The position numbers were made by a program, and so were the translations under genes. Source: Thiopseudomonas alkaliphila (GTDB lineage Bacteria > Pseudomonadota > Gammaproteobacteria > Pseudomonadales > Pseudomonadaceae). From it: DNA of 64,000 nt. Where the stretch lies: assembly GCF_001267175.1 (NCBI RefSeq), contig NZ_CP012358.1, positions 1,590,501-1,654,500 of the forward strand, given 5' to 3'. Shown here one piece after another: positions 16,498 to 24,407 of the stretch (within the stretch, counting starts at the first letter, position 1; every line of letters begins with the position of its first letter). Below the pieces are notes generated by a model, which was not told the DNA's origin, searched no databases, and saw only the letters and a list, made by a program, of their open reading frames with translations.

Positions 16498-17838
16498 TTA
16501 GTAGCCCATTACCGAAGGCAACCACAGCGATAACTGTGGGAAGTAAGCAATGACAAACACCGCGGTAATTGAAGCCGCTGCGAAAGGCAGTGCTTTGACT
16601 GAGATATCTTCAATTGAGGCGCCACCAATACCCGAGGCAACAAATAAGTTTTCCCCTAATGGTGGTGTTTGGAAGCCAATAGCTAAGGCGCAGACCACGA
16701 CAATCCCCACATGCACAGGATCCATTCCAACCATATACATAATGGGCAGCAGTACCGGCGTCAGAATCATGATGGCGGCGAGGGTTTCCATAAACATGCC
16801 AACAAACAGTAAGAAGCCAATCACCATGGCCCAAATAGCATAGGTATTAGTGGTTAGGCTTAGCATCGCCTCAGCAATATGTGCTGGAACTTTATTTTCG
16901 ACTAATAAGCGACCAAATACAGTGGCAGTAAATAAAATCAACAGCACACGACCAGTAATCCACGTGGTTGTTTCTAAGGTACGTAGTGCAGACTTGAGCA
17001 GTAACTCTTTGTGGATAAAAATCCCCACAATTAAGGTATACACAATGGCAACGACTGCAGACTCTGTCGGAGTAAATAGCCCAGAATAAATCCCCCCCAG
17101 AATAATGATCGGTGCCAGCATCGACCAAAAACCTTTGCGTAGCGCTGTCCAGATGGCAGAGTAAGACCAGTTATCACTCAAGCCTCGGTAACCACGCTTA
17201 CGTGAAATAACGTAGTTAATGATGAGTAAGAAACTGGCCATCACAATGCCTGGAATAACGCCTGCTATAAACAGTTTAGGAATAGACAGGGTTTGGAAAG
17301 AACCATGCAAGGCAATAGCTTCAGCTGGTGGCTGTAAACCCATGCCGGTAATGCCAAAAATCACCATCGGGATAGAAGGTGGAATCACTACTCCCAACCC
17401 ACCCGACGAGGCGGTAATCGCTGAGGCATAGCTTCGGTTATAGCCGCGATTAGTCATGGCCGGAATCATCAGCATTCCTACCGCCGCAGTAGTGGCAGGG
17501 CCAGAACCAGAAATAGCACCAAAAAACATACAGGCAAAGACAGTGGCCGCACCTAAGCCACCCGTCATCGGACCGGCAAAGGCTTCAGCAATATCGACCA
17601 AGCGTTTAGAAATACCTGCTGCCTCCATTAACGCCCCCGCTAAAATAAACGCAGGCAACGCCATCAATGGGAACGAGCCCACAGAAGTAAAGGCCATCTG
17701 AACAAAAGCCAGTGGATTTTCACCCAAGGCCAAATAAGCGGCTAAGGCAGCTACCGCGAGTGACACGGCGATGGGCGCACCCAACACCAAGAGTAAAAAG
17801 AACGCGCCAAACAAGACGCTGATCAGTGTGGTTTCCAT
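16498..17838 (-). CDS. tauM: TRAP transporter large permease (taurine)
   Basis: DctM-type 12-segment permease of 446 residues that couples solute uptake to an ion gradient. Family sequences include LMALPAFILAGALMEAAGISKR, ASSGGLGVVIPPSIPMVIFG and FMETLAAIMILTPVLLPI. It follows the small permease by 2 bp. The assignment to taurine rests on context: it shares a cluster with tauR, tauXY and xsc, and the same TRAP-type arrangement (tauKLM) is described for Rhodobacter and Paracoccus. Confidence 0.88.
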   Translation of the reverse strand: METTLISVLFGAFFLLLVLGAPIAVSLAVAALAAYLALGENPLAFVQMAFTSVGSFPLMALPAFILAGALMEAAGISKRLVDIAEAFAGPMTGGLGAATVFACMFFGAISGSGPATTAAVGMLMIPAMTNRGYNRSYASAITASSGGLGVVIPPSIPMVIFGITGMGLQPPAEAIALHGSFQTLSIPKLFIAGVIPGIVMASFLLIINYVISRKRGYRGLSDNWSYSAIWTALRKGFWSMLAPIIILGGIYSGLFTPTESAVVAIVYTLIVGIFIHKELLLKSALRTLETTTWITGRVLLILFTATVFGRLLVENKVPAHIAEAMLSLTTNTYAIWAMVIGFLLFVGMFMETLAAIMILTPVLLPIMYMVGMDPVHVGIVVVCALAIGFQTPPLGENLFVASGIGGASIEDISVKALPFAAASITAVFVIAYFPQLSLWLPSVMGY

Positions 17839-17840
17839 GA

Positions 17841-18404
17841 TTATTTTTCCCCGATGACCTGGTGTTGTTGTTCTTGATCTTCGCCTTTCATCAGGCTGTC
17901 GAGTGCTTTTGCTTCAGGGTCAATAAGCTCTACTTTTTTCACAAAACGCAGATAATTATTTTGGATAATCCGCAGGGTCATAGCGGTAAAGGCTATCGGC
18001 AAAATAAAGTAGAAATACTTCATGGGAATTCCCATCGTCTGGGACTTCCAAAACAGATTCATTTTGTTAAAAACGAAGTCGTAACTTAAGTAAACGAAGA
18101 AGGCGTTAAAGCCAATCCAGACGATATCGGTCAAGACCGCACAGAAGGTCCCCACCCATCGCGGCAACCACTTAAACTGAAACAGTACGCGGTTATGGGC
18201 TGACATTTTGGTGGCATAAACAGCGCCTAAATAGGCAAACCACACAAATGCATAGGTCGCTAATTCATCCCCCCAAGGAATGGAGTAGCTAAATAAGTTT
18301 CTCAGTATGATCTGCAGAAACAGCAACACGACAAAGGTTACCAAGAGCAACTGACACAGCACGCTCTCAAAATTATCAATTAATTTGAATAGAAAGTTTT
18401 TCAT
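17841..18404 (-). CDS. tauL: TRAP transporter small permease (taurine)
   Basis: DctQ-type subunit of 187 residues with four membrane segments, the conserved WGDELATYAFVWFAYLGAVYATK stretch and a hydrophilic, Glu/Gln-rich C-terminal tail. I choose the ATG at 18404 since AGGTG lies 6 bases upstream; ATG 18410 is nearly as good. It is separated from the binding protein gene by 87 bp holding a stem-loop and is almost fused to tauM. Confidence 0.86.
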   Translation of the reverse strand: MKNFLFKLIDNFESVLCQLLLVTFVVLLFLQIILRNLFSYSIPWGDELATYAFVWFAYLGAVYATKMSAHNRVLFQFKWLPRWVGTFCAVLTDIVWIGFNAFFVYLSYDFVFNKMNLFWKSQTMGIPMKYFYFILPIAFTAMTLRIIQNNYLRFVKKVELIDPEAKALDSLMKGEDQEQQHQVIGEK

Positions 18405-18435
18405 CAACATCACCTGACAAGAAAGACTCCACAAC

Positions 18436-18471
18436 CAACAGCCCCCCGCACGACACAGGCGGACTGTTGAT
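18436..18471 (-). other. Stem-loop in the tauK-tauL gap
   Basis: CAACAG and CTGTTG close an inner GC-rich pairing (CCGC with GCGG) around a 9-base loop. Such structures after the binding-protein gene commonly protect the 5' part of TRAP mRNAs so that more binding protein than permease is made. There is no T-run. Confidence 0.4.
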
Positions 18472-18491
18472 ACAACATGAAACGCGTCTAG

Positions 18492-19505
18492 TTACTTCTC
18501 AGGGGCAGGGTCACGGCCTAGCGTACTTAACACACGGTCAAGTTTGTCTTTACCACCAATGCTTTTATAAAATTTCGGCCAGATTTTAGTGGCTTGAGCA
18601 ATCCACTCACTCTCATTATCTTTGGGCTGCACAATGGTCATGCCACGCTCTTCAACCAGGCTCTTTTTAATCGCCTGCTCTTTGGCTTGTAAATAAGCAT
18701 AACTGTGTTCAGTTGCTGCTTTACCTGCCTCGATTACCGTTGTTTGCATCTCAGGGCTTAAGCTTTGAAAAACACCTTCACCCATAACCAATGGCTCTAA
18801 TGAAAACACATAGCAGCTATCTGTGATGTACTTTTGCACTTCATAGAATTTCATCGCGTCTATCGTGATGTAAGGATTATCTTGGCCATGTACTACCCCC
18901 TGCTGTAAGGCGGTAAAGGTTTCCGACCAGGCCATCGGCGTTGGGTTAACACCCCATGCTTGATAAGAGCCGATCATAATTCCATTCTTGGGCACACGAA
19001 TCACTAATCCCTTAAGATCAGCTGGCGACTCAACCGCGCGTACTGAGTTGGTCAAACGCCGGCACCCTGAATAGGCCCAACCTAAAATTCGTACACCTGC
19101 ATCACGGATAGTGTCATCAGCCAGTTGCTTACCAATTTCACCTTGGGTGAGCAATTTGGCATCTTCGGCACCATGAATCACATAAGGCAGTGTCAAAACA
19201 CCGACATTGGGTGAAAAGGGCGTGATGTTATTAACTGCCAGAATAGAGAAATCCAGCAAACCCATGCTGGCATTATTAATAGTGTCTTCTTCACTGCCTA
19301 ACTGGCCGTTAGGAAATAAATTAATTTTGTATTTGCCGTCCGTACGCTTTTCAATTTCCTCAGCAAAGCTTTTACCTAATTCATACTGAGTTCCACCGGC
19401 TGCATCACCAATGGCCATTTTCCAAGTTGCAGCTAGGCTGTTAGCACTAAAAGCTACGCACGCAGCGGATATAACAACAGAAAGTGCTCGTTTGTAAGTT
19501 CGCAT
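18492..19505 (-). CDS. tauK: TRAP transporter periplasmic binding protein (taurine)
   Basis: DctP-family solute receptor of 337 residues. The ATG at 19505 (MRTYKRALSVV) is followed by a signal peptide cleaved near SLA-AT (about residue 26) and has AGGAT upstream; the frame to 19556 would place 17 residues before the signal. Family features are NGQLGSEED, the ligand-contacting Arg in LKGLVIRVPKN, and the GVVHGQDNPYITI region. It is the first gene of the tauKLM operon and is divergent from tauR. The intergenic region carries a candidate TauR operator. Confidence 0.88.
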   Translation of the reverse strand: MRTYKRALSVVISAACVAFSANSLAATWKMAIGDAAGGTQYELGKSFAEEIEKRTDGKYKINLFPNGQLGSEEDTINNASMGLLDFSILAVNNITPFSPNVGVLTLPYVIHGAEDAKLLTQGEIGKQLADDTIRDAGVRILGWAYSGCRRLTNSVRAVESPADLKGLVIRVPKNGIMIGSYQAWGVNPTPMAWSETFTALQQGVVHGQDNPYITIDAMKFYEVQKYITDSCYVFSLEPLVMGEGVFQSLSPEMQTTVIEAGKAATEHSYAYLQAKEQAIKKSLVEERGMTIVQPKDNESEWIAQATKIWPKFYKSIGGKDKLDRVLSTLGRDPAPEK

Positions 19506-19653
19506 ATTGGTTATCCTATTTTTGTTATTGTTTTGTAGGGGTTTAGCAGCAATCAATCGCCTGCTTTTGCCCTAGCACTAAGTGCTTGTTATTGCTAATA
19601 CGGCATTTATTGTTACTTACGCCTCTTTTTTACCCACTCTGCTACGCATTCAA

Positions 19654-19686
19654 TAGAGCCAACTACTGACCTTGTGTTGGGCCAGT
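19654..19686 (-). promoter_or_regulatory. Candidate TauR operator before tauK
   Basis: On the minus strand ACTGGCCCAA (19686-19677) is followed by GTTGGCTCTA (19663-19654), a direct repeat with 23 bp between starts. A near-identical arrangement exists in the tauX/cobS divergent region. MocR regulators bind direct repeats, and the Rhodobacter TauR site, as I remember it, has the half-site CTGGACYTAA. The site lies 149-181 bp upstream of tauK. Confidence 0.55.
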
Positions 19687-19802
19687 ATTGTTAGGCAATT
19701 GCTGAAGCTTCCTACTACCTACTGACTAAGCGAGCCAACCGCTAACTATGCCATACTCTGGTGCCTCAAATTTCTCCAAAGCCGTTCAGAGTTTTTTGTC
19801 CC

Positions 19803-21275
19803 ATGCTACTTTTTCATCTAGATTCAAAACTGCCAGAAACCTTGCAGCGACAGCTCTACAAGAAAATTGCTAATGCAATTTTGGATGGTCAAATTCCTTT
19901 AGATAAAGCCTTGCCTTCAAGCCGCAAACTGGCCAGTGAGTTAAATGTTGCACGCAACACTGTGGTTTTGGTGTATGAGCAATTATTAGATGACGGTTAC
20001 CTGCTAGCCAAAAGTCGTAGCGGTTTTTTTGTCAATGCCGACATTTTACAAGGCCATGCACAACAACAATCAGGCGCCAAAAACACACAGGGACAGCCGA
20101 TCGCTTGGGAAAACTTGCTGAGTATTCGCCCTTCCTTGCAACACAACATTCGTAAACCCAAAGATTGGTACAACTACGAATTTCCTTTTTTATATGGCCA
20201 ACTGGATCCAACCCTATTTCCCACGCAACACTGGCGCGAATGCAGCCGTGATGCGATGAATGTGCAAAACATTCGCAGCTGGTCAATTGATCACTTTGAT
20301 GAGGATGATCCATTACTGGTGGAGCAAATCCGCACACGCTTATTACCCCGACGCGGTGTCTGGGCTAAAGCTGAGCAAATTTTAATTACTGTCGGCACGC
20401 AACAAGCGTTATGGATGACCGCGCAATTATTACTTAAACCTAATCGACGTTTTGGCATGGAAAATCCAGGCTACGTTGACATGTACAATATTGCGCGCTT
20501 ATTTACTGACAATATTCAATTACTAACGGTAGATGAACAAGGCATGCAGCCAGAGTTAATCGCTGCAGATTGTCAGCTAGTCTATGTCACACCAAGTCAT
20601 CAAAGCCCGACCAATGTCACTATGCCGCTCAAGCGTCGCCGGCAATTATTGGAACTGGCTGAAAAAAACAATTTTCTGATTATTGAAGATGACTACAACA
20701 GCGAAACCAACTATGAAAGCAACCCGACTCCGGCGCTAAAAAGCTTAGATCAGAATGATCGGGTCATTTATATGGGCAGTCTTTCTAAGACCCTGGCCCC
20801 AGGCTTAAGGCTAGGCTACATGGTGGCCCATCCCACCTTGATTCAAGAAATTCGCGCGATGAGACGCTTAATGCTACGCCATCCTCCAGCCAATAATCAG
20901 CGCACCTTAGCGCTGTTTATTGAGCGCGGTTACCACGACGTGCTGTTACGTCATGTCCATCGAGTCTTAAAAGAACGCTGGAAGTGCATGAGTGAGGCGC
21001 TACAACGCCATCTGCCACAATTTAGTACAGCTTCCAATGTCGGGGGAACGAGCTTTTGGTTAAAAGCACCCGAAGGCTTAGATTTTCGCAAACTTCAGGC
21101 CTTAGCCCGTAAACACAGCATTTTGATTGAGTGTGGTGATATTCATCACTTTGCTCAAGGCGAGCATGAGTATCTACGGCTAGGATTTACCGCGATTCCA
21201 GCAGAAAAAATTGAGCCAGGCTTAACATGCTTGGCTCAATTAATTCCTTTAGCGATGACTAAACGTCAGTCCTAG
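19803..21275 (+). CDS. tauR: MocR/GntR-type transcriptional regulator TauR
   Basis: Protein of 490 residues with an N-terminal GntR winged helix (LPSSRKLASELNVARNTVVLVYEQL) joined to a large aminotransferase-I-like domain. The PLP lysine is expected in MGSLSKTLAPGLRLGYM (Lys in SLSK). TauR proteins of this kind activate taurine catabolism genes in Rhodobacter, and this one sits between tauKLM and tauXY. I use the ATG at 19803, giving MLLFHLDSKLPETLQRQLY, the normal MocR beginning. It converges with tauY, with 2 bp between stops. Confidence 0.9.
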   Translation: MLLFHLDSKLPETLQRQLYKKIANAILDGQIPLDKALPSSRKLASELNVARNTVVLVYEQLLDDGYLLAKSRSGFFVNADILQGHAQQQSGAKNTQGQPIAWENLLSIRPSLQHNIRKPKDWYNYEFPFLYGQLDPTLFPTQHWRECSRDAMNVQNIRSWSIDHFDEDDPLLVEQIRTRLLPRRGVWAKAEQILITVGTQQALWMTAQLLLKPNRRFGMENPGYVDMYNIARLFTDNIQLLTVDEQGMQPELIAADCQLVYVTPSHQSPTNVTMPLKRRRQLLELAEKNNFLIIEDDYNSETNYESNPTPALKSLDQNDRVIYMGSLSKTLAPGLRLGYMVAHPTLIQEIRAMRRLMLRHPPANNQRTLALFIERGYHDVLLRHVHRVLKERWKCMSEALQRHLPQFSTASNVGGTSFWLKAPEGLDFRKLQALARKHSILIECGDIHHFAQGEHEYLRLGFTAIPAEKIEPGLTCLAQLIPLAMTKRQS

Positions 21276-21277
21276 GG

Positions 21278-22723
21278 TTAGGGGCGTTCGTCTTTTAGAT
21301 GATACCAACGATAGAGAAAACTCTGCCCCATTCGTCTAAAAGGCGCAAACATTTGTGACTCAACCATCTCTTTTACATTAGGGAAAGGTAATTTCGAGTT
21401 AAAAATAGGCAAACTCATATCAATTCTATCGCCTGCAATTAACTGCGCTAAGCGCTTACCCGCCTGAGCTGAATACATAACGCCATTACCACCATAACCT
21501 AGGGCGTAATAAATCGTCTGCTTAGGATCTGGCTGGAAGATACGCGGCATCATATCGTGACTGACATCCACCCAACCCCACCACGAGTAATCAATCTCAA
21601 CCCCTTGCAACGCAGGAAATTTACGATGCAAATCGTTAATCAGCATGTTTTTGTATTTGGCTTGCGGCGCATCTAACCCAGTAATTGCACTGCGGCTACC
21701 AATTTGCAAACGATTATCTGGCAGTAACCGATAATAGTGCCGCAAAATGCGAGTATCGGTAATAACCTGACGAGTACGCATATTACAGGCTTCAATTTCA
21801 GCGTCCGTCAGCACCCGTGTGACCACAGAGTTGGATAACACCGGCAACAAACGATTCTTCAATTGGCTGTGTAACCCTTGCGAAGTATAGCCGCCCGTCG
21901 CCATTCCTACTGAACGCGCCTTCACTACGCCACCTGGGGTTTTTAAGTAATGTATACCATCGCGGGTTTCCCAGCCCTGCACTGGACTAGCTGGGTGAAT
22001 TTTCACTCCTAGTGCCCGCGCTTTACGATGATAACCAAAAGCTAATTTACCAGCGTGAATTCCAATACCTTCTGGCTCATGCATCGCCCCTGCTGCTTCC
22101 TGATCACCTATCCAGTCTCGTTTAACAGTGTCAGCATCTAGGATCTGCGCATCATAATTGAAGGTTTCGCGCAGCAGTTTTGCCTCTTTCTCAAGAATTG
22201 GCATTTGTCGATCACGGTGGGCCACATATAAGTGCCCACCCGGCTGCGGTTCGCAATCAATATCTTTAATTAACTGCTTAAAGGTTTCCATGCCATCTAA
22301 GCATTCTTGGTGCAGTTTATGCGCAATATCTAAACCATAGCGATCAATCCACTGCGAGCGTTTGAGTCGTCCGGTGGCACATTGCGCTTGCCCGCCATTA
22401 CGTGTAGAACAACCCCAGCTTACACGGTTGGCCTCTAATACCGTGGCTTTAATACCATAATTTTCAGCCAAGAAAATTGCCGCAGTTAAGCCAGTAAAGC
22501 CGGATCCTACAATCACTACATCGGCTTCTAGGTCGCCTTGCACAGGGCCATCATCCGCAGGTGGCTCACCTGCAGTACCAATCCAGTAGGTCGGCGCATA
22601 GTCGCGGCCACGGCCGGGCGTTTTGCTAGTCAGGGGATCATAAGCCGGATCATACGGCTGCATCGGAGCGGTACTACGTTGCTCCGCAGCTTGCTCCCTT
22701 TGCTTATTTAGTTCTACAGTCAT
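21278..22723 (-). CDS. tauY: Taurine dehydrogenase large (flavoprotein) subunit
   Basis: FAD-dependent DAO-family oxidoreductase of 481 residues (about 53 kDa). The dinucleotide-binding GSGFTG is at residues 73-78 in ADVVIVGSGFTGLTAAIFLAEN, with WGCSTRNGGQAQCATG in the FAD region and YYALGYGGNGVMYSAQAGK near the C-terminus. TauXY of Paracoccus was described as a membrane-associated enzyme of about 50 and 14 kDa that oxidises taurine to sulfoacetaldehyde with cytochrome c as acceptor. Size, family and a 127-residue partner directly upstream all agree. The DAO family also holds gamma-glutamylputrescine oxidase, so on its own the sequence would be ambiguous; the cluster decides. Confidence 0.85.
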   Translation of the reverse strand: MTVELNKQREQAAEQRSTAPMQPYDPAYDPLTSKTPGRGRDYAPTYWIGTAGEPPADDGPVQGDLEADVVIVGSGFTGLTAAIFLAENYGIKATVLEANRVSWGCSTRNGGQAQCATGRLKRSQWIDRYGLDIAHKLHQECLDGMETFKQLIKDIDCEPQPGGHLYVAHRDRQMPILEKEAKLLRETFNYDAQILDADTVKRDWIGDQEAAGAMHEPEGIGIHAGKLAFGYHRKARALGVKIHPASPVQGWETRDGIHYLKTPGGVVKARSVGMATGGYTSQGLHSQLKNRLLPVLSNSVVTRVLTDAEIEACNMRTRQVITDTRILRHYYRLLPDNRLQIGSRSAITGLDAPQAKYKNMLINDLHRKFPALQGVEIDYSWWGWVDVSHDMMPRIFQPDPKQTIYYALGYGGNGVMYSAQAGKRLAQLIAGDRIDMSLPIFNSKLPFPNVKEMVESQMFAPFRRMGQSFLYRWYHLKDERP

Positions 22724-22767
22724 GACGGTTTCCTCGTGATCGTTACTATTAACTTCTGCTTTAGCAA

Positions 22768-23151
22768 TCAGGCATTAATAGGCGGACGATTCTTACGAAA
22801 CGCATTTTTAATCGCGATTTTTCCATCACGGAAAGTCAAGACATCAATCATGCGTGCTTCAGTACGTAAACCATCAAGCGTGGTGCCCTTATACGTGGTT
22901 TCCATAAAGCCTTTATCACCAATTACGTAGTACTCACCATCCACCCAGCACGCGTCGGGTGCATTTTTCCATGCATTGGATAAGCCCACACGCACGGCTT
23001 CCGGTCCAACAAAGCTGGTGCCCTGTAACTCACTGCCCGCCACGCCGTTAAATACGCAGTCATCGGTCATCATTTCGAGTAAGGCATCAATATCATGGCG
23101 GTTAAGGGCATCGCCGAAGGCTTTTAAGAACGCAACATCTGGTTGGCTCAT
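22768..23151 (-). CDS. tauX: Taurine dehydrogenase small subunit (SnoaL-like)
   Basis: A 127-residue (about 14 kDa) protein of the NTF2/SnoaL cone-shaped fold (LNRHDIDALLEMMTDDCVFNG, IDVLTFRDGKI). The mass matches the small subunit of the Paracoccus taurine dehydrogenase, and it precedes tauY with 44 bp between. I start at ATG 23151, which has GGAG 6 bases upstream; an ATG at 23163 adds four residues. How this subunit helps the flavoprotein is not known to me. Confidence 0.8.
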   Translation of the reverse strand: MSQPDVAFLKAFGDALNRHDIDALLEMMTDDCVFNGVAGSELQGTSFVGPEAVRVGLSNAWKNAPDACWVDGEYYVIGDKGFMETTYKGTTLDGLRTEARMIDVLTFRDGKIAIKNAFRKNRPPINA

Positions 23152-23249
23152 AGTGAACTCCACTTATTTAATCAGTTTGTAATTATTATTCACGCCCAAT
23201 CGCTGGAAACGTGTGCAGTGCAGTCTACGACAAGCTATTGAGCTGGCAT

Positions 23250-23282
23250 TAGCGCCAGTTATCAGTGTTTGTTTGGGCCAGT
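23250..23282 (-). promoter_or_regulatory. Candidate TauR operator in the tauX/cobS divergon
   Basis: On the minus strand ACTGGCCCAA (23282-23273) and ACTGGCGCTA (23259-23250) form a direct repeat with 23 bp between starts. The second half-site also belongs to a local inverted repeat (CTGGC-N6-GCCAG, 23243-23258). Thirteen bases (plus strand TTGGGCCAGTATT) are identical to the site before tauK. It lies 99-131 bp from tauX and about 145 bp from cobS, so one regulator could serve both directions. Confidence 0.6.
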
Positions 23283-23426
23283 ATTTTGCATTTTATGCCG
23301 TATAAGACAGCCACAAACAACAACTTATTCTATTTTATGAAACACAAGGTTCCGCTTTTAATAAAATTAAAGATAGGTTAAGCTCAAATTCTAATAAAAA
23401 CCAATTCTGCCCACCGAGGAGCAAAC

Positions 23427-24407
23427 ATGTCAGATTTATTAAGTAGCAAACCAGATACCCTACGTTCGGCACGTGAACTCTTCGGCATTGATAGCGACTT
23501 AATGGTCCCCGTCTTTAGCGAGCCTAATGAGTATGTGCCTGAAATTGATCCGGCCTATCGCTTTAATCCAGATGTTACCTTAGCTATTTTGGCGGGCTTT
23601 ACACGCAATCGTCGGGTCATGGTGCAAGGACTACATGGCACCGGCAAATCAACCCATATTGAGCAAATTGCCGCCCGTCTTAATTGGCCTTGCTTACGGG
23701 TCAACTTAGACGGCCATATCAGCCGCCTAGACTTAGTTGGCAAAGATGCCATTGTGGTCAGAGAGGGAGTACAGGTCACCGAGTTCCAAGAAGGTATAGT
23801 GCCTTGGTCGTTACAGCGTCCTATAGCTTTAATTTTTGACGAGTACGATGCCGGCCGGCCTGACGTTATGTTTGTGATCCAGCGAATTTTAGAGCGCGAT
23901 GGACACTTTTCGCTGCTTGATCAAAATAAAGTTATCCATCCTCACCCCTATTTCCGCCTGTTCGCCACCGCTAACACCGTTGGCTTAGGCAACCTATCTG
24001 GGATGTACCAAGGCACTCAAGTACTCAACCATGCACAAATTGACCGCTGGAATATTGTGGCCAAGCTAGATTATTTAAAACCAGAGGAAGAGGCAGCCAT
24101 TGTGTTAGCCCGAGTGCCTGAAAAAAACACTGAGCAAGGTCGCAAATTGATTGATGCGATGGTGAGCGTAGCCGCTTTAACCCGCAAAGGCTTTGCTGTA
24201 GGCGATATTTCAACCTTAATGTCTCCCCGCACGGTGATCACCTGGGCTGAAAACTGCGAAATTTTTCATGATCCAGCGCTTGCCTTCCGCCTCTCTTTTT
24301 TAAACAAATGTGATGATAGTGAACGACAAATTGTCGCCGAATATTATCAACGCGCCTTTAATCAAGAACTTGATGAATCCTACGCCAGTGAGCAACTTGC
24401 ACCATGA
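23427..24407 (+). CDS. CobS-like MoxR AAA+ ATPase
   Basis: A 326-residue AAA+ ATPase very like the cobaltochelatase subunit CobS (which is ~327 residues). Walker A is GLHGTGKST (68-76), Walker B is ALIFDEYD (134-141), and sensor sequences are RLFATANTVG and SPRTVITWAE. A GAGGAGC ribosome site precedes the ATG. The next gene, a VWA protein, overlaps by 4 bp (ATGA). No cobN and no other cobalamin gene lies in the window. MoxR/VWA pairs such as NorQ-NorD and CbbQ-CbbO activate metalloenzymes, so a role in maturing a taurine-pathway enzyme is my inference. Confidence 0.85.
   Translation: MSDLLSSKPDTLRSARELFGIDSDLMVPVFSEPNEYVPEIDPAYRFNPDVTLAILAGFTRNRRVMVQGLHGTGKSTHIEQIAARLNWPCLRVNLDGHISRLDLVGKDAIVVREGVQVTEFQEGIVPWSLQRPIALIFDEYDAGRPDVMFVIQRILERDGHFSLLDQNKVIHPHPYFRLFATANTVGLGNLSGMYQGTQVLNHAQIDRWNIVAKLDYLKPEEEAAIVLARVPEKNTEQGRKLIDAMVSVAALTRKGFAVGDISTLMSPRTVITWAENCEIFHDPALAFRLSFLNKCDDSERQIVAEYYQRAFNQELDESYASEQLAP

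Noticed and set aside
16550..17701. Several plus-strand frames of 70-97 codons opposite the TRAP permease
   Set aside because: They are complementary shadows of the permease coding frame with biased, repetitive composition.
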